From the NCBI RefSeq assembly GCF_050313795.1, contig NZ_JBNPMC010000030.1, forward strand, positions 1 to 44,828: a stretch of DNA of 44,828 nt, read 5' to 3'. The position numbers and the translations under genes are program-made. This DNA is from CAMBRQ01 sp945870325 (lineage in GTDB: Bacteria; Bacillota; Clostridia; Lachnospirales; Lachnospiraceae). Under the pieces are notes generated by a model. It was not told the origin of the DNA. It searched no databases and saw nothing but the letters and a program-made list of their open reading frames with translations. Shown here piece by piece: positions 25,633-33,280 of the stretch; within the stretch, counting starts at the first letter, position 1, and each line of letters begins with the position of its first letter.

Positions 25633-26220
25633 TCAGACTCCTTCAACAAATGTATCTAATAGGTGAGGCATCAACTTGTCGCTGTATTCGCTCAGAGAGT
25701 ATTTGCCTTTAAAGAGTACCCAGTCGTATAGCAATGCTCTTTCATATATAGCATAGATATTCATGAGTTCATCGGCTGAACTTGTATTCTTGAATTCACC
25801 GCGTTCCAGCCCTTCCTGCAGAACTTCTGTTACCCATTTGAAATAAAAACGCTTTCGGTCAGACAAAGACTTCTTATCTTTGGTAATTAATTGTGATGAG
25901 TAGAGGTAGGCAAGCAGTTTAATGTCTACACTGGTTTCTATCATATAGAATAATTCATGGTTTGAGAACAGCAACTTGTCATAAGATGACATATCCGGGT
26001 CAATGACAGCAGCGAGTTCTTCGTATTTCTGGTCGAATAGATAGGATAAGGAATTCAGAAGAGATTCCTTGCCCTTGAAATAGTGATAGAAAGTGCCTTT
26101 TGATGTCTTGGATGCTGCGATAATGTCCTCTACTGTGGTATGGTCATATCCATTCTTATAGAAAAGATTCCATGCGGCCTTCACGATACGGCTCTTGGTG
26201 GATTGACGCTTGCGTGGCAT
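25633..26220 (-). CDS. TetR/AcrR family transcriptional regulator
   Basis: The 195-aa protein has an N-terminal TetR helix-turn-helix (RIVKAAWNLFYKNGYDHTT, then TSKGTFYHYFKGKESLL, about residues 12-55) and a variable helical ligand domain. ATG 26220 has AAAGGA about 10 nt upstream; a GTG at 26226 is too close to it. It lies just downstream of prdF on the same strand, separated by a terminator. Two TATAGA-type dyads in the prdF/prdC promoter region are candidate operators; linking them to this protein is inference. Confidence 0.88.
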   Translation of the reverse strand: MPRKRQSTKSRIVKAAWNLFYKNGYDHTTVEDIIAASKTSKGTFYHYFKGKESLLNSLSYLFDQKYEELAAVIDPDMSSYDKLLFSNHELFYMIETSVDIKLLAYLYSSQLITKDKKSLSDRKRFYFKWVTEVLQEGLERGEFKNTSSADELMNIYAIYERALLYDWVLFKGKYSLSEYSDKLMPHLLDTFVEGV

Positions 26221-26257
26221 CGGCACTCATTCCTTTCTCTTTGTTAGATGATTATAT

Positions 26258-26293
26258 AAACAGAAGCGGATTACATTGAATCCGCTTCTGTTT
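26258..26293 (-). terminator. Terminator of prdF
   Basis: A perfect 15-bp inverted repeat (26258-26272 with 26279-26293) starts with AAA and ends with TTT, so it can act in both directions. It separates prdF from tetR on the minus strand. Confidence 0.85.
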
Positions 26294-26330
26294 GTTGGTG
26301 TAGTTCGCTCATTCAAACTCTAAATAGGAA

Positions 26331-27365
26331 TTAACCTACCTGGAAACCATATTTCAATGGATCTGTTGGGTCAATCAGATATGTAGCAACACCTGTAAGG
26401 TAGCAGCTTCCTGTAATCATTGGGATAACAGCATCATAATCGCCAACTTTTGTGGTTTCTTTAATAACGCCTTTGAAGAGGCTGCCCATGAAACTTTCAT
26501 AGATGAATTCTTCGCCAACTTTAATTTCTCCCCAGTGATGAAGAGTAGCAAGTTTAGCGCTTGTACCTGTTCCACAAGGTGAACGGTCAGCCATAGCATC
26601 TCCGAAGATTACGACATTTCTCATGTCTGCCTTATCTGGGTTAGGTGTTGGTCCGTAGAACTCAACCAAGTCAACGGAGTCGATGTCGAGAAGTGGATGT
26701 TTAACAGGAATCTCTTTGTTGATTGCATCCAGCATCTTCATTCCTAATGCTGTATATGCAGGTACTGTCTTAGCATTGATCTCCCCGATATCAAGTTTTG
26801 TTGTGTCAACAAGAGCGAAGAAACTTCCGCCGAAGGAGATTGTGAATTCAATCTCTTTTCCGTCGATTGTTACTTTCTGGTTCTCTTTGTAAACGAAAGC
26901 CGGTACGTTAGTTAATGTAACGCTTTCAACCTTGCCCTCTTTTACGATAGCTTTTGTGCGGATCAGTCCTGCCGGAGCCTCTAATACTACCTCGTTCTCT
27001 CCTTCGTGAGATTCAACAAGTCCTGCCTCGATAGCTACGGTTACAGCACCGATTGTACAGTGGCCACACATGTTCAGATATCCGCCTGTATCCATAAACA
27101 TTACCCCAAATGATGCTTCTGGATTCACTGGTTTGCATAAGAAAGCACCGAACATATCGTGGTGTCCTCTTGGCTCGAACATAAGAGCAGTACGTACCTG
27201 ATCGTAGTTCTCTTCCATCCATTTTTTCTTTTCGATCATGGTGTTGCCTTCTGGCTCTGGAAATCCGCCAATAACAATACGGCAAAATTCGCCAACAGTA
27301 TGGGAATCCACTACCTGTAGAGCTGCTTCGAAACGATCGAAATTAACGTTTGCTTGTAAAGCCAT
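26331..27365 (-). CDS. prdF: Proline racemase
   Basis: The enzyme interconverts L- and D-proline, supplying D-proline to the reductase. The 344-aa product is full length and has both catalytic cysteines of the family: C100 in NMCGHCTIG and C264 in RSPCGTGTSA. AGGAGG lies 9 nt before the ATG. A related activity, 4-hydroxyproline epimerase, shares these motifs, but the prd operon alongside favours proline racemase. It is divergent from tRNA-Sec and prdC and is preceded by a 17-bp dyad. Confidence 0.93.
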   Translation of the reverse strand: MALQANVNFDRFEAALQVVDSHTVGEFCRIVIGGFPEPEGNTMIEKKKWMEENYDQVRTALMFEPRGHHDMFGAFLCKPVNPEASFGVMFMDTGGYLNMCGHCTIGAVTVAIEAGLVESHEGENEVVLEAPAGLIRTKAIVKEGKVESVTLTNVPAFVYKENQKVTIDGKEIEFTISFGGSFFALVDTTKLDIGEINAKTVPAYTALGMKMLDAINKEIPVKHPLLDIDSVDLVEFYGPTPNPDKADMRNVVIFGDAMADRSPCGTGTSAKLATLHHWGEIKVGEEFIYESFMGSLFKGVIKETTKVGDYDAVIPMITGSCYLTGVATYLIDPTDPLKYGFQVG

Positions 27366-27392
27366 ATTCTTGTACCTCCTAGATTGTTTTAT

Positions 27393-27409
27393 TATAGATA
27401 AAATCTATA
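27393..27409. promoter_or_regulatory. Dyad operator candidate upstream of prdF
   Basis: TATAGAT-AAA-ATCTATA is a perfect 7-bp dyad 28 nt upstream of prdF. The site at 27801-27817 matches it at 15 of 17 positions, and the match extends into flanking bases. Confidence 0.65.
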
Positions 27410-27609
27410 AATTTTATAAAAACACTTTGGATTACCATGTTTCCGCAGTGCCTTTTTCAAAATAGGTAACATTGAAAACCTCGCTAAAACGATAGAAAAT
27501 TAACAAATAGACTACGTTCTAGTATTGCGTTCAATTTGTTATCTTCATTATGGATGATAAACCTTGAAAAGTCAATGATTTTTTGGTATTATAAAAATAA
27601 ATAAAAAGG

Positions 27610-27638
27610 TTGAAATCTAGGGGTAAATGTGATATAGT
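27610..27638 (+). promoter_or_regulatory. Promoter of tRNA-Sec
   Basis: TTGAAA (27610-27615) and TATAGT (27633-27638) are 17 bp apart; transcription would begin near 27646, 16 bp before the tRNA. No clear terminator lies between the tRNA and prdC, so readthrough is possible. The rest of the gap from prdF (27410-27609) is AT-rich without a gene. Confidence 0.6.
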
Positions 27639-27661
27639 CTATTCGCATGAGATTAAGTCAT

Positions 27662-27759
27662 GGGGGTAGATGGGTGACTGGTGTGCCTCCTAGTCTTCAA
27701 AACTAGTGTGGGGCGTTAAGAGCGTCCTGGGTGGGTTCGATTCCCACATGCCTCCGCCA
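27662..27759 (+). tRNA. selC: tRNA-Sec (anticodon TCA)
   Basis: This 98-nt tRNA has the selenocysteine hallmarks. The anticodon stem CTAGT/ACTAG carries the loop CTTCAAA with anticodon TCA, reading UGA. The variable arm is very long (GGGCGTTAAGAGCGTCC region). The T arm GTGGG-TTCGATT-CCCAC joins an extended acceptor stem whose 3' side is ATGCCTCC, with G discriminator and encoded CCA. The acceptor pairing includes two G-T wobbles and the innermost pair is imperfect. It sits between the sel cluster and the prd operon, whose PrdB needs it. Confidence 0.95.
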
Positions 27760-27800
27760 AAAAAGAACCATCTAACGTTAAAAAAATGGCAAGTATATAT

Positions 27801-27817
27801 TATAGAAATAATCTATA
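27801..27817. promoter_or_regulatory. Dyad operator candidate upstream of prdC
   Basis: TATAGA-AATAA-TCTATA repeats the prdF-side dyad with 2 mismatches in the centre. It lies about 88 nt upstream of prdC. A further 9-bp inverted repeat (ATAAGTAAA at 27841-27849 with TTTACTTAT at 27870-27878) stands between it and the prdC start. Confidence 0.6.
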
Positions 27818-27904
27818 AATAAATGATTGAGTAATGGGGAATAAGTAAACGGACAGCAATGTTTCGTTTTTTACTTATATAAAAAAGAAAAGGAGATGGG
27901 TATC

Positions 27905-29311
27905 ATGGGAAATGTACAGATTTTATTACGTCAGCATGTTGGCGCACCGTGTGCACCGATTGTTGCAGTTGGCGATGAAGTAAAAAAAGGTACTTTGATC
28001 GCGACCCCGACAGGACTTGGCGCTAATATCTTTTCCAGCGTATATGGAAAAGTTGCTGAGATCAAAGAAGATCGGATCATTATTGAGCCTGCAGCTGAAC
28101 AGCCTGATGAATTTGTGCCGATTGATGTACCGGAAGACGCAACCAAGCTGGATATGGTAAAAGCAGCAGGAGTTGTAGGTATGGGAGGAGCAGGATTCCC
28201 GACAGGTATTAAGTTGAACATTAATCTTGCGGAGACTCCGATGGGAGAGATTGATCCGGAGATTAATCCTGAGCTTCCTGCAGATTTCAAACTGGACTGC
28301 GAGAGAGGATATATCCTTATTAATGCAGCAGAATGCGAGCCGGGACTGGAGCACAATATCAGACAGATTGAAGAACAGTGTGATAAAGTAATCCGTGGCG
28401 TAAAATACTGCATGGAGATTACGAATGCTGACAAAGCAATCTTCGCTATTAAGAAGAAAAACCAGAAAGCAATCAAGACGCTTCAGAAAGCGCTTGAGAG
28501 CGAGCCGGCGATTTCTATGCATCTGCTGCCAGACATTTATCCAATGGGAGAAGAACGTGCTGTAGTAAGAGAATGTCTTGGGGTGAACCTCACAACTACA
28601 CAACTTCCATCAGCAGCAAAGTCTGTCGTTGTGAACCTTGAAACGGTTGCAAAGGTTGCAGAAGCGGTAGACGAGAAGAAGCCGTGTATTACAAAGAACC
28701 TGACAGTTCGTGGTAAGATCAACGGCGGTAACACCGCACACGTATTCATGGATGTTCCGGTAGGCACAAGCGTAGGGGAATTGATCGAAAGAGCCGGCGG
28801 AATTGACGGAAAATACGGCGAGATTGTTATGGGTGGTGCTTTCACTGGGAAGTCTACAGACTTAGATGCGCCTATTACGAAGACAACAGGTGGTATTCTT
28901 GTTACAGTTGAATTCCCGGATCTCCACGGAGCGAATGTAGGACTTCTTGTTTGTGCATGTGGCGGAAACGAAGAACGTATGCGCGAGATTTGTGAAAAGA
29001 TGAATGGAAAAGTCGTATCTGTGGCAAGATGTAAACAGGCAATTGAGAATAAGCCGGGCGCACCTCTGAAGTGCTTAAGACCAGGTAACTGCCCAGGACA
29101 GGTTAAGAATAATATGCAGTTCAAAAAAGATAAATGTGAATACATTATTATCGGCAACTGTTCTGACTGCTCAAACACAGTTATGGCATCCGGTCCGAAG
29201 ATGGGATTGAAAGTATTCCATCAGACAGACCATGTTATGAGATCCATTGGACATGCCTTGTACAGAACTCTGAGAGTTTCCAAACAAGTAAGCCAGGATA
29301 TCGATTTTTAA
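27905..29311 (+). CDS. prdC: Proline reductase-associated electron transfer protein PrdC (RnfC-like)
   Basis: PrdC is thought to pass electrons (from NADH or ferredoxin via Rnf-like chemistry) to D-proline reductase. The 468-aa protein resembles RnfC: an N-terminal barrel-sandwich part (VGDEVKKGTLIATPTGLG), a central nucleotide-binding part (VGMGGAGFPTGIKLN near residue 90), and a cysteine-rich C-terminus (VCACGGNEERM, CLRPGNCPGQ, GNCSDCSNTV). Start 27905 has AGGAG 9 nt upstream; an ATG at 27896 abuts it. PrdC is described as a selenoprotein in some relatives (from memory), but no in-frame TGA is present here. prdA follows after a 182-nt leader. Confidence 0.93.
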   Translation: MGNVQILLRQHVGAPCAPIVAVGDEVKKGTLIATPTGLGANIFSSVYGKVAEIKEDRIIIEPAAEQPDEFVPIDVPEDATKLDMVKAAGVVGMGGAGFPTGIKLNINLAETPMGEIDPEINPELPADFKLDCERGYILINAAECEPGLEHNIRQIEEQCDKVIRGVKYCMEITNADKAIFAIKKKNQKAIKTLQKALESEPAISMHLLPDIYPMGEERAVVRECLGVNLTTTQLPSAAKSVVVNLETVAKVAEAVDEKKPCITKNLTVRGKINGGNTAHVFMDVPVGTSVGELIERAGGIDGKYGEIVMGGAFTGKSTDLDAPITKTTGGILVTVEFPDLHGANVGLLVCACGGNEERMREICEKMNGKVVSVARCKQAIENKPGAPLKCLRPGNCPGQVKNNMQFKKDKCEYIIIGNCSDCSNTVMASGPKMGLKVFHQTDHVMRSIGHALYRTLRVSKQVSQDIDF

Positions 29312-29346
29312 ACAATATATCTTAATAGTTAAGCATTTTGGTATTA

Positions 29347-29412
29347 CTGCCACTGATGGCAGGGCAAAGGGCCCCCGATTCTTTTGCCCGGAGATAAGAG
29401 AGGTATTCTCCG
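29347..29412 (+). promoter_or_regulatory. Three tandem hairpins in the prdC-prdA leader
   Basis: CTGCCA-CTGA-TGGCAG (29347-29362), GGGCAAA/TTTGCCC (29362-29368 with 29383-29389) and CGGAGA/TCTCCG (29389-29394 with 29407-29412) follow one another with almost no spacing. No T run follows. They precede prdA by about 80 nt and may act in mRNA processing, stability or regulation. Confidence 0.5.
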
Positions 29413-29493
29413 TGCCGGATGAGGCTGTATATATACACTATTTTACGACCCGTAAGGGAAGTTTAAGCAAACCTAACAAGGAGGGAAAACAAT

Positions 29494-31347
29494 ATGTCAA
29501 TCACAGCTGAAACAGCGAAGGCACATGCTCATGATCCTGCGGTATTATGTTGTAGAGCCGAGGCTGGCATTACAATCGAGCCTGCAAATCTGGAAGATCC
29601 GGCGATCTTTGATGATTTGGTAGATTCAGGATTATTAAGCCTTGATGGTTGTCTGACCATCGAAGAAGTTTTGGGAGCAAAACTTACAAAAACTTGTGAT
29701 TCTCTTGCTCCACTGACAGCAGATGTTCTGGATGGGGTAAAAGCAGTAAGTGCTCCGGCAGAAGAGGAAGAGGTAGAAGAGGAAGCAGCACCTGCAGCAG
29801 CACCAGTTGCAGCAGCACCTGTAGTAGCAGGCGGTACATTAAAGATTCATATCGGAGAAGGAAAGGACATTGACCTTGAGATTCCGGTTGGAGCGCTTGG
29901 GGCAGGTGGAGCAGCAGTTGCAGAAGTTCCGGCAGGAGCAGAAGCGGTTGTAGCAGGCGCAGCAGCACCGGCAGTAGTTGAAGAAGAAAAAGTTGTAGGA
30001 ACTCTTACAAGAAAACACTTCAACATTACAGAAGTTAAAAGAGGACCAGAGACAAAGATTGAAGGAACGACTCTTTACATCCGTGAGGGAATCGAAGCAG
30101 ACGTTATTGCTGACCAGGAATTAGTAAAAGATTTCCATCTGGAGATCATCACTCCTGAGTTATATCACACATATTCTGAGACCATTATGGATGTTCAGCC
30201 AATCGCTACAAAAGAAGGCGACAGTGAACTTGGAAGTGGTGTTACAAGAGTACTTGACGGCGTTGTTATGATGCTGACAGGTGTTGATGAAGGCGGAGTT
30301 CAGATCGGTGAGTTCGGATCTTCCGAAGGATATTTAGACGAGAACATTATGTGGGGACGCCCGGGATGTCCGGAAAAAGGAGAGATCTTTATCAAGGGTA
30401 ACATTGTTATCCAGGAGAAGACGAACATGGAGCGTCGTGGACCTATGGCTGCTCATACAGCATTTGATATCATTACACAGGAGATCCGTGAAGTTATGAA
30501 GAAACTTGACGAGAGTCTTGTAGTTGATACTCAGGAGTTAAAATCTATACGTCGTCCAGGTAAGAAGAAAGTTGTTATTGTTAAGGAAATCATGGGACAG
30601 GGAGCTATGCATGATAACTTCATCCTTCCTGTAGAGCCGGTTGGTATCCTTGGCGCTAGAGCTAACGTAGACTTAGGAAATGTTCCGATTTGCGTATCTC
30701 CATTGGAAGTTCTTGATGGATGTATTCATGCATTAACATGTATCGGACCTGCATCCAAAGAGATGTCTAGACATTACTGGAGAGAGCCGCTCGTTCTGGA
30801 AGCATTGCATGATCCGGAAGTAGACCTTTGTGGTGTTGTATTCGTTGGATCTCCTCAGATCAACGCTGAGAAATTCTATGTATCTCGCCGTGTAGGTCAT
30901 ACGGTAGAAATGATGGATGCTGATGGAGCGTTCGTTACAACAGAAGGATTTGGAAACAACCATATCGACTTCGCAAGCCATATCGAACAGATTGGTATGA
31001 GAGGAGTTCCGGTAGTAGGTATGTCTTACTGCGCAGTACAAGGAGCACTCGTTGTTGGTAACAAGTACATGCAGTACATGGTTGATAACAACAAATCTGA
31101 AGCTGGTATCGAGAATGAGATTCTTGGTAATAATACACTTTGTCCAGAAGATGCTGTACGTGCACTTGCTATGTTGAAGACCGCTATGGCTGGTGAAGAT
31201 GTTAAGGCTGCTGAGAAGAAGTGGAATCCAAACGTTAAGTCTACAAACGTAGAGTTGATTGAGAGCGCATACGGAACAAAGATTGACCTCGTTGGAAATG
31301 AGCAGGAACTTCCGATGAGTGAAAAGCGTAGATTAAAATACAGCTAA
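29494..31347 (+). CDS. prdA: D-proline reductase proprotein PrdA
   Basis: PrdA is cleaved autocatalytically to give two subunits of D-proline reductase, the new N-terminal cysteine becoming the catalytic pyruvoyl group. The 617-aa product has an N-terminal domain, an Ala/Pro/Glu-rich linker (residues about 85-165) and the conserved processing site HALT|CIGPASKE with C416 (codon 30739-30741). GQGAMHDN and LGNVPICVSPLEVLDGC precede it; EGFGNNHIDFASHIEQIG follows. AAGGAGGG precedes the ATG. It works with PrdB to reduce D-proline to 5-aminovalerate. PrdD and PrdE downstream are paralogues of its two halves. Confidence 0.96.
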   Translation: MSITAETAKAHAHDPAVLCCRAEAGITIEPANLEDPAIFDDLVDSGLLSLDGCLTIEEVLGAKLTKTCDSLAPLTADVLDGVKAVSAPAEEEEVEEEAAPAAAPVAAAPVVAGGTLKIHIGEGKDIDLEIPVGALGAGGAAVAEVPAGAEAVVAGAAAPAVVEEEKVVGTLTRKHFNITEVKRGPETKIEGTTLYIREGIEADVIADQELVKDFHLEIITPELYHTYSETIMDVQPIATKEGDSELGSGVTRVLDGVVMMLTGVDEGGVQIGEFGSSEGYLDENIMWGRPGCPEKGEIFIKGNIVIQEKTNMERRGPMAAHTAFDIITQEIREVMKKLDESLVVDTQELKSIRRPGKKKVVIVKEIMGQGAMHDNFILPVEPVGILGARANVDLGNVPICVSPLEVLDGCIHALTCIGPASKEMSRHYWREPLVLEALHDPEVDLCGVVFVGSPQINAEKFYVSRRVGHTVEMMDADGAFVTTEGFGNNHIDFASHIEQIGMRGVPVVGMSYCAVQGALVVGNKYMQYMVDNNKSEAGIENEILGNNTLCPEDAVRALAMLKTAMAGEDVKAAEKKWNPNVKSTNVELIESAYGTKIDLVGNEQELPMSEKRRLKYS

Positions 31348-31363
31348 GCCGAAGGTGTTCTAA

Positions 31364-31660
31364 ATGAATAATGAACGTTTGAATTATGGCGATAGGATCA
31401 TTTATATGGAGGGCGTTGTAGTAGACGTTGATGACTGTAGTATCAGCGTTGATTTGAAAGGACGCCTGGGGTTCTTTAAAGCGCCGAAACGCATGTTTAT
31501 CTGTGATACTGAACCGAAAGTGGGACAGGAATTTGGATGGAACATGAGTTTTCCGGAACAGCTTGGACCAGAGATAAATGAGCACTACGTCAGCAACATA
31601 GAAAAAGAACGGCGCAAACAAGAAAAGATGCGCGAACGTTTGGATAATAAGGAGGTCTAA
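31364..31660 (+). CDS. Small prd-operon protein, 98 aa (CBO2463/CBO2479-like)
   Basis: The 98-aa product starts with a beta-rich, OB-like segment (GDRIIYMEGVVVDVDDCSISVDLKGRLGFF, written here only to show the alternation: GDRIIYMEGVVVD, then CSISVDLKGRLGFF). A basic helical tail EKERRKQEKMRERL follows. A small gene occupies the same place between prdA and prdB in other proline fermenters; I recall it as the CBO2463/CBO2479 domain family but cannot verify this. It is 16 bp after prdA and 2 bp before prdB, so it is certainly cotranscribed. A role in assembly or processing of the reductase is a guess. Confidence 0.8.
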   Translation: MNNERLNYGDRIIYMEGVVVDVDDCSISVDLKGRLGFFKAPKRMFICDTEPKVGQEFGWNMSFPEQLGPEINEHYVSNIEKERRKQEKMRERLDNKEV

Positions 31661-31662
31661 AA

Positions 31663-32388
31663 ATGAGTTTAACAGTTGTTAAAGGTTTACAATCTGAGAT
31701 ATTCGTTCCTATTACTCCACCGTCAGTATGGACTCCTGTAACAAAAGAGTTGAAGGATATGTCTATTGCTCTTGCAACAGCAGCAGGTGTTCATAAAAAA
31801 GACCAGGAAAGATTCAACCTGGCTGGTGACTTCACATGGAGAAAGATAGAGAACACAACACCATCTAGCGAATTGATGGTATCCCATGGTGGATATGATA
31901 ACAGTGATGTTAACAAAGACATTAACTGTATGTTCCCAATTGACAGAATTCATGAATTAGCTGCGGAAGGATTTATCAGAGCATGTGCTCCGGTACATGC
32001 AGGATTCATGGGTGGTGGCGGAAACCAGGAGAAGTTCAAAGGCGAAACTGGTCCGGCTATCGCACAGATGTTCAAAGAAGAGGATGTTGACGCAGTAATC
32101 CTCACCGCTGGCTGAGGTACCTGCCACCGCTCTGCAGTATTGGTGCAGAGAGCGATTGAAGAAGCTGGAATTCCTACAATTATTATTGCAGCTCTTCCAC
32201 CAGTTGTTCGTCAGACTGGTACTCCTCGTGCAGTTGCTCCATTGGTACCTATGGGTGCTAATGCAGGTGGACCGCACAACGTAGAACAGCAGACACAGAT
32301 CGTAAAAGCAACACTGGAGCAGTTAGTAGAGATCCAGACACCTGGAAAGATTGTTCCGTTGCCATTCGAGTATGTAGCTAAGATCTAA
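31663..32388 (+). CDS. prdB: D-proline reductase selenoprotein subunit PrdB (Sec151)
   Basis: PrdB is the selenium-containing subunit of D-proline reductase, acting with the pyruvoyl subunit from PrdA. Codon 151 is TGA (32113-32115) in the context VILTAG-U-GTCHRSAVL; the frame continues after it to 241 residues, the known family length. C-terminal sequence includes ALPPVVRQTGTPRAVAPL and GANAGGPHN. A strong hairpin follows the TGA. AAGGAGG precedes the start. Taken without recoding, it would look like two broken genes. A terminator follows the stop. Confidence 0.97.
32113..32154 (+). promoter_or_regulatory. Sec codon (TGA) and bacterial SECIS-like hairpin of prdB
   Basis: The TGA is followed 14 nt later by CTCTGCA-GTATTGG-TGCAGAG (32130-32150), a perfect 7-bp stem whose 7-nt loop includes GG, extended outward by CG/CG with a bulged A. 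Position and form fit a SelB-binding SECIS element. Confidence 0.8.
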
Positions 32389-32401
32389 TCAAGGTATGAA
32401 G

Positions 32402-32431
32402 AGGGCAGATGTTTTTCATCTGCCCTTTTTT
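32402..32431 (+). terminator. Intrinsic terminator after prdB
   Basis: GGGCAGATG (32403-32411) pairs with CATCTGCCC (32417-32425), followed by six T. It separates prdC-prdA-prdB from prdD-prdE. Confidence 0.9.
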
Positions 32432-32452
32432 GAAAAAAGACTTATTAATATA

Positions 32453-32481
32453 TTGGAAAAGAGTACAATATATTGTATACT
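32453..32481 (+). promoter_or_regulatory. Separate promoter for prdD-prdE, overlapping a palindrome
   Basis: TTGGAA (32453-32458) and TATACT (32476-32481) are 17 bp apart. The perfect 14-bp palindrome TACAATATATTGTA (32464-32477) covers the spacer and the start of the -10 box, a good place for a repressor. Confidence 0.65.
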
Positions 32482-32501
32482 GTTAGTGGAGGTGACTAAC
32501 T

Positions 32502-33269
32502 ATGGCTGATGAGGTAAAAGACCTAAGACGTCTTGTGATAAAGGCTTTCCATATGACTGATGTTGAATGGGGAGTGCATAATGATATTACGACGGACGGA
32601 CATATGACGGTCAGCAAAGAGATGATCGATGGACTTGTTGCAGAAGAAGAGTTTATTGAGAAGATTGACATCCAGATTATCAAGCCGGGAGATCATGACA
32701 GATGGACGAATACTATGATGGATATTATACCGATATCTACAAAGGTTCTTGGTAAGATTGGAGAAGGTATTACGCATACGATTACGGGCGTATACGTGAT
32801 CTTGACAGGTGTGGATGTAAATGGTAAGCAGTGCCATGAATTTGGTTCTTCAGAGGGAAATTTGAAAGAACAGTTATATCTGAACCGAGCCGGAACGCCT
32901 GGAGATGATGATTACATAATTTCCTTTGATGTAACATTGGCTGCGGGAATGGGTCAAGAGCGTCCGGGTCCGACAGCAGCACATCGCGCATGTGACAAGT
33001 TTATTCAGTCTTATCGTGATAAACTGAAGAAATTCAAAGGTGATAAGTGTACGGAACGTCATGAGTACCACGATATTGTGCGTCCGGGCAAGAAACGTGT
33101 TCTCATAATCAAGCAAGTTGCAGGGCAGGGTGCGATGTATGATACGCATTTGTTTGCGAAAGAGCCTTCTGGTGTAGAGGGAGGCAAATCAATTATTGAT
33201 ATGGGGAATATGCCAATCATTGTGACGCCGAATGAATATCGTGACGGCATAATTCGTTCTATGCAGTAG
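32502..33269 (+). CDS. prdD: PrdD, paralogue of the N-terminal half of processed PrdA
   Basis: The 255-aa protein aligns with PrdA from about residue 170 to the processing site: FGSSEGNLKEQLYL against FGSSEGYLDENIMW, RPGPTAAHRACD against RGPMAAHTAFD, RPGKKRVLIIKQVAGQGAM against RPGKKKVVIVKEIMGQGAM, and the end NMPIIVTPNEYRDGIIRSM against NVPICVSPLEVLDGCIHAL. It stops exactly where PrdA is cleaved. Function is unknown; it may assist the reductase or form a separate complex with PrdE. It has its own promoter and GGAGGTG box, and prdE follows by 11 bp. Confidence 0.9.
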   Translation: MADEVKDLRRLVIKAFHMTDVEWGVHNDITTDGHMTVSKEMIDGLVAEEEFIEKIDIQIIKPGDHDRWTNTMMDIIPISTKVLGKIGEGITHTITGVYVILTGVDVNGKQCHEFGSSEGNLKEQLYLNRAGTPGDDDYIISFDVTLAAGMGQERPGPTAAHRACDKFIQSYRDKLKKFKGDKCTERHEYHDIVRPGKKRVLIIKQVAGQGAMYDTHLFAKEPSGVEGGKSIIDMGNMPIIVTPNEYRDGIIRSMQ

Positions 33270-33280
33270 GAGGTGTATAT

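Noticed and set aside
29684..29968. Leucine-rich ORF on the minus strand opposite prdA
   Set aside because: It is the shadow of the Ala/Pro/Glu-rich linker of PrdA and has no start signal.
31663..32388. prdB as two broken genes split by TGA
   Set aside because: The TGA is the known Sec codon of PrdB (LTAG-U-GTCH); the frame resumes without shift and the total length is normal.
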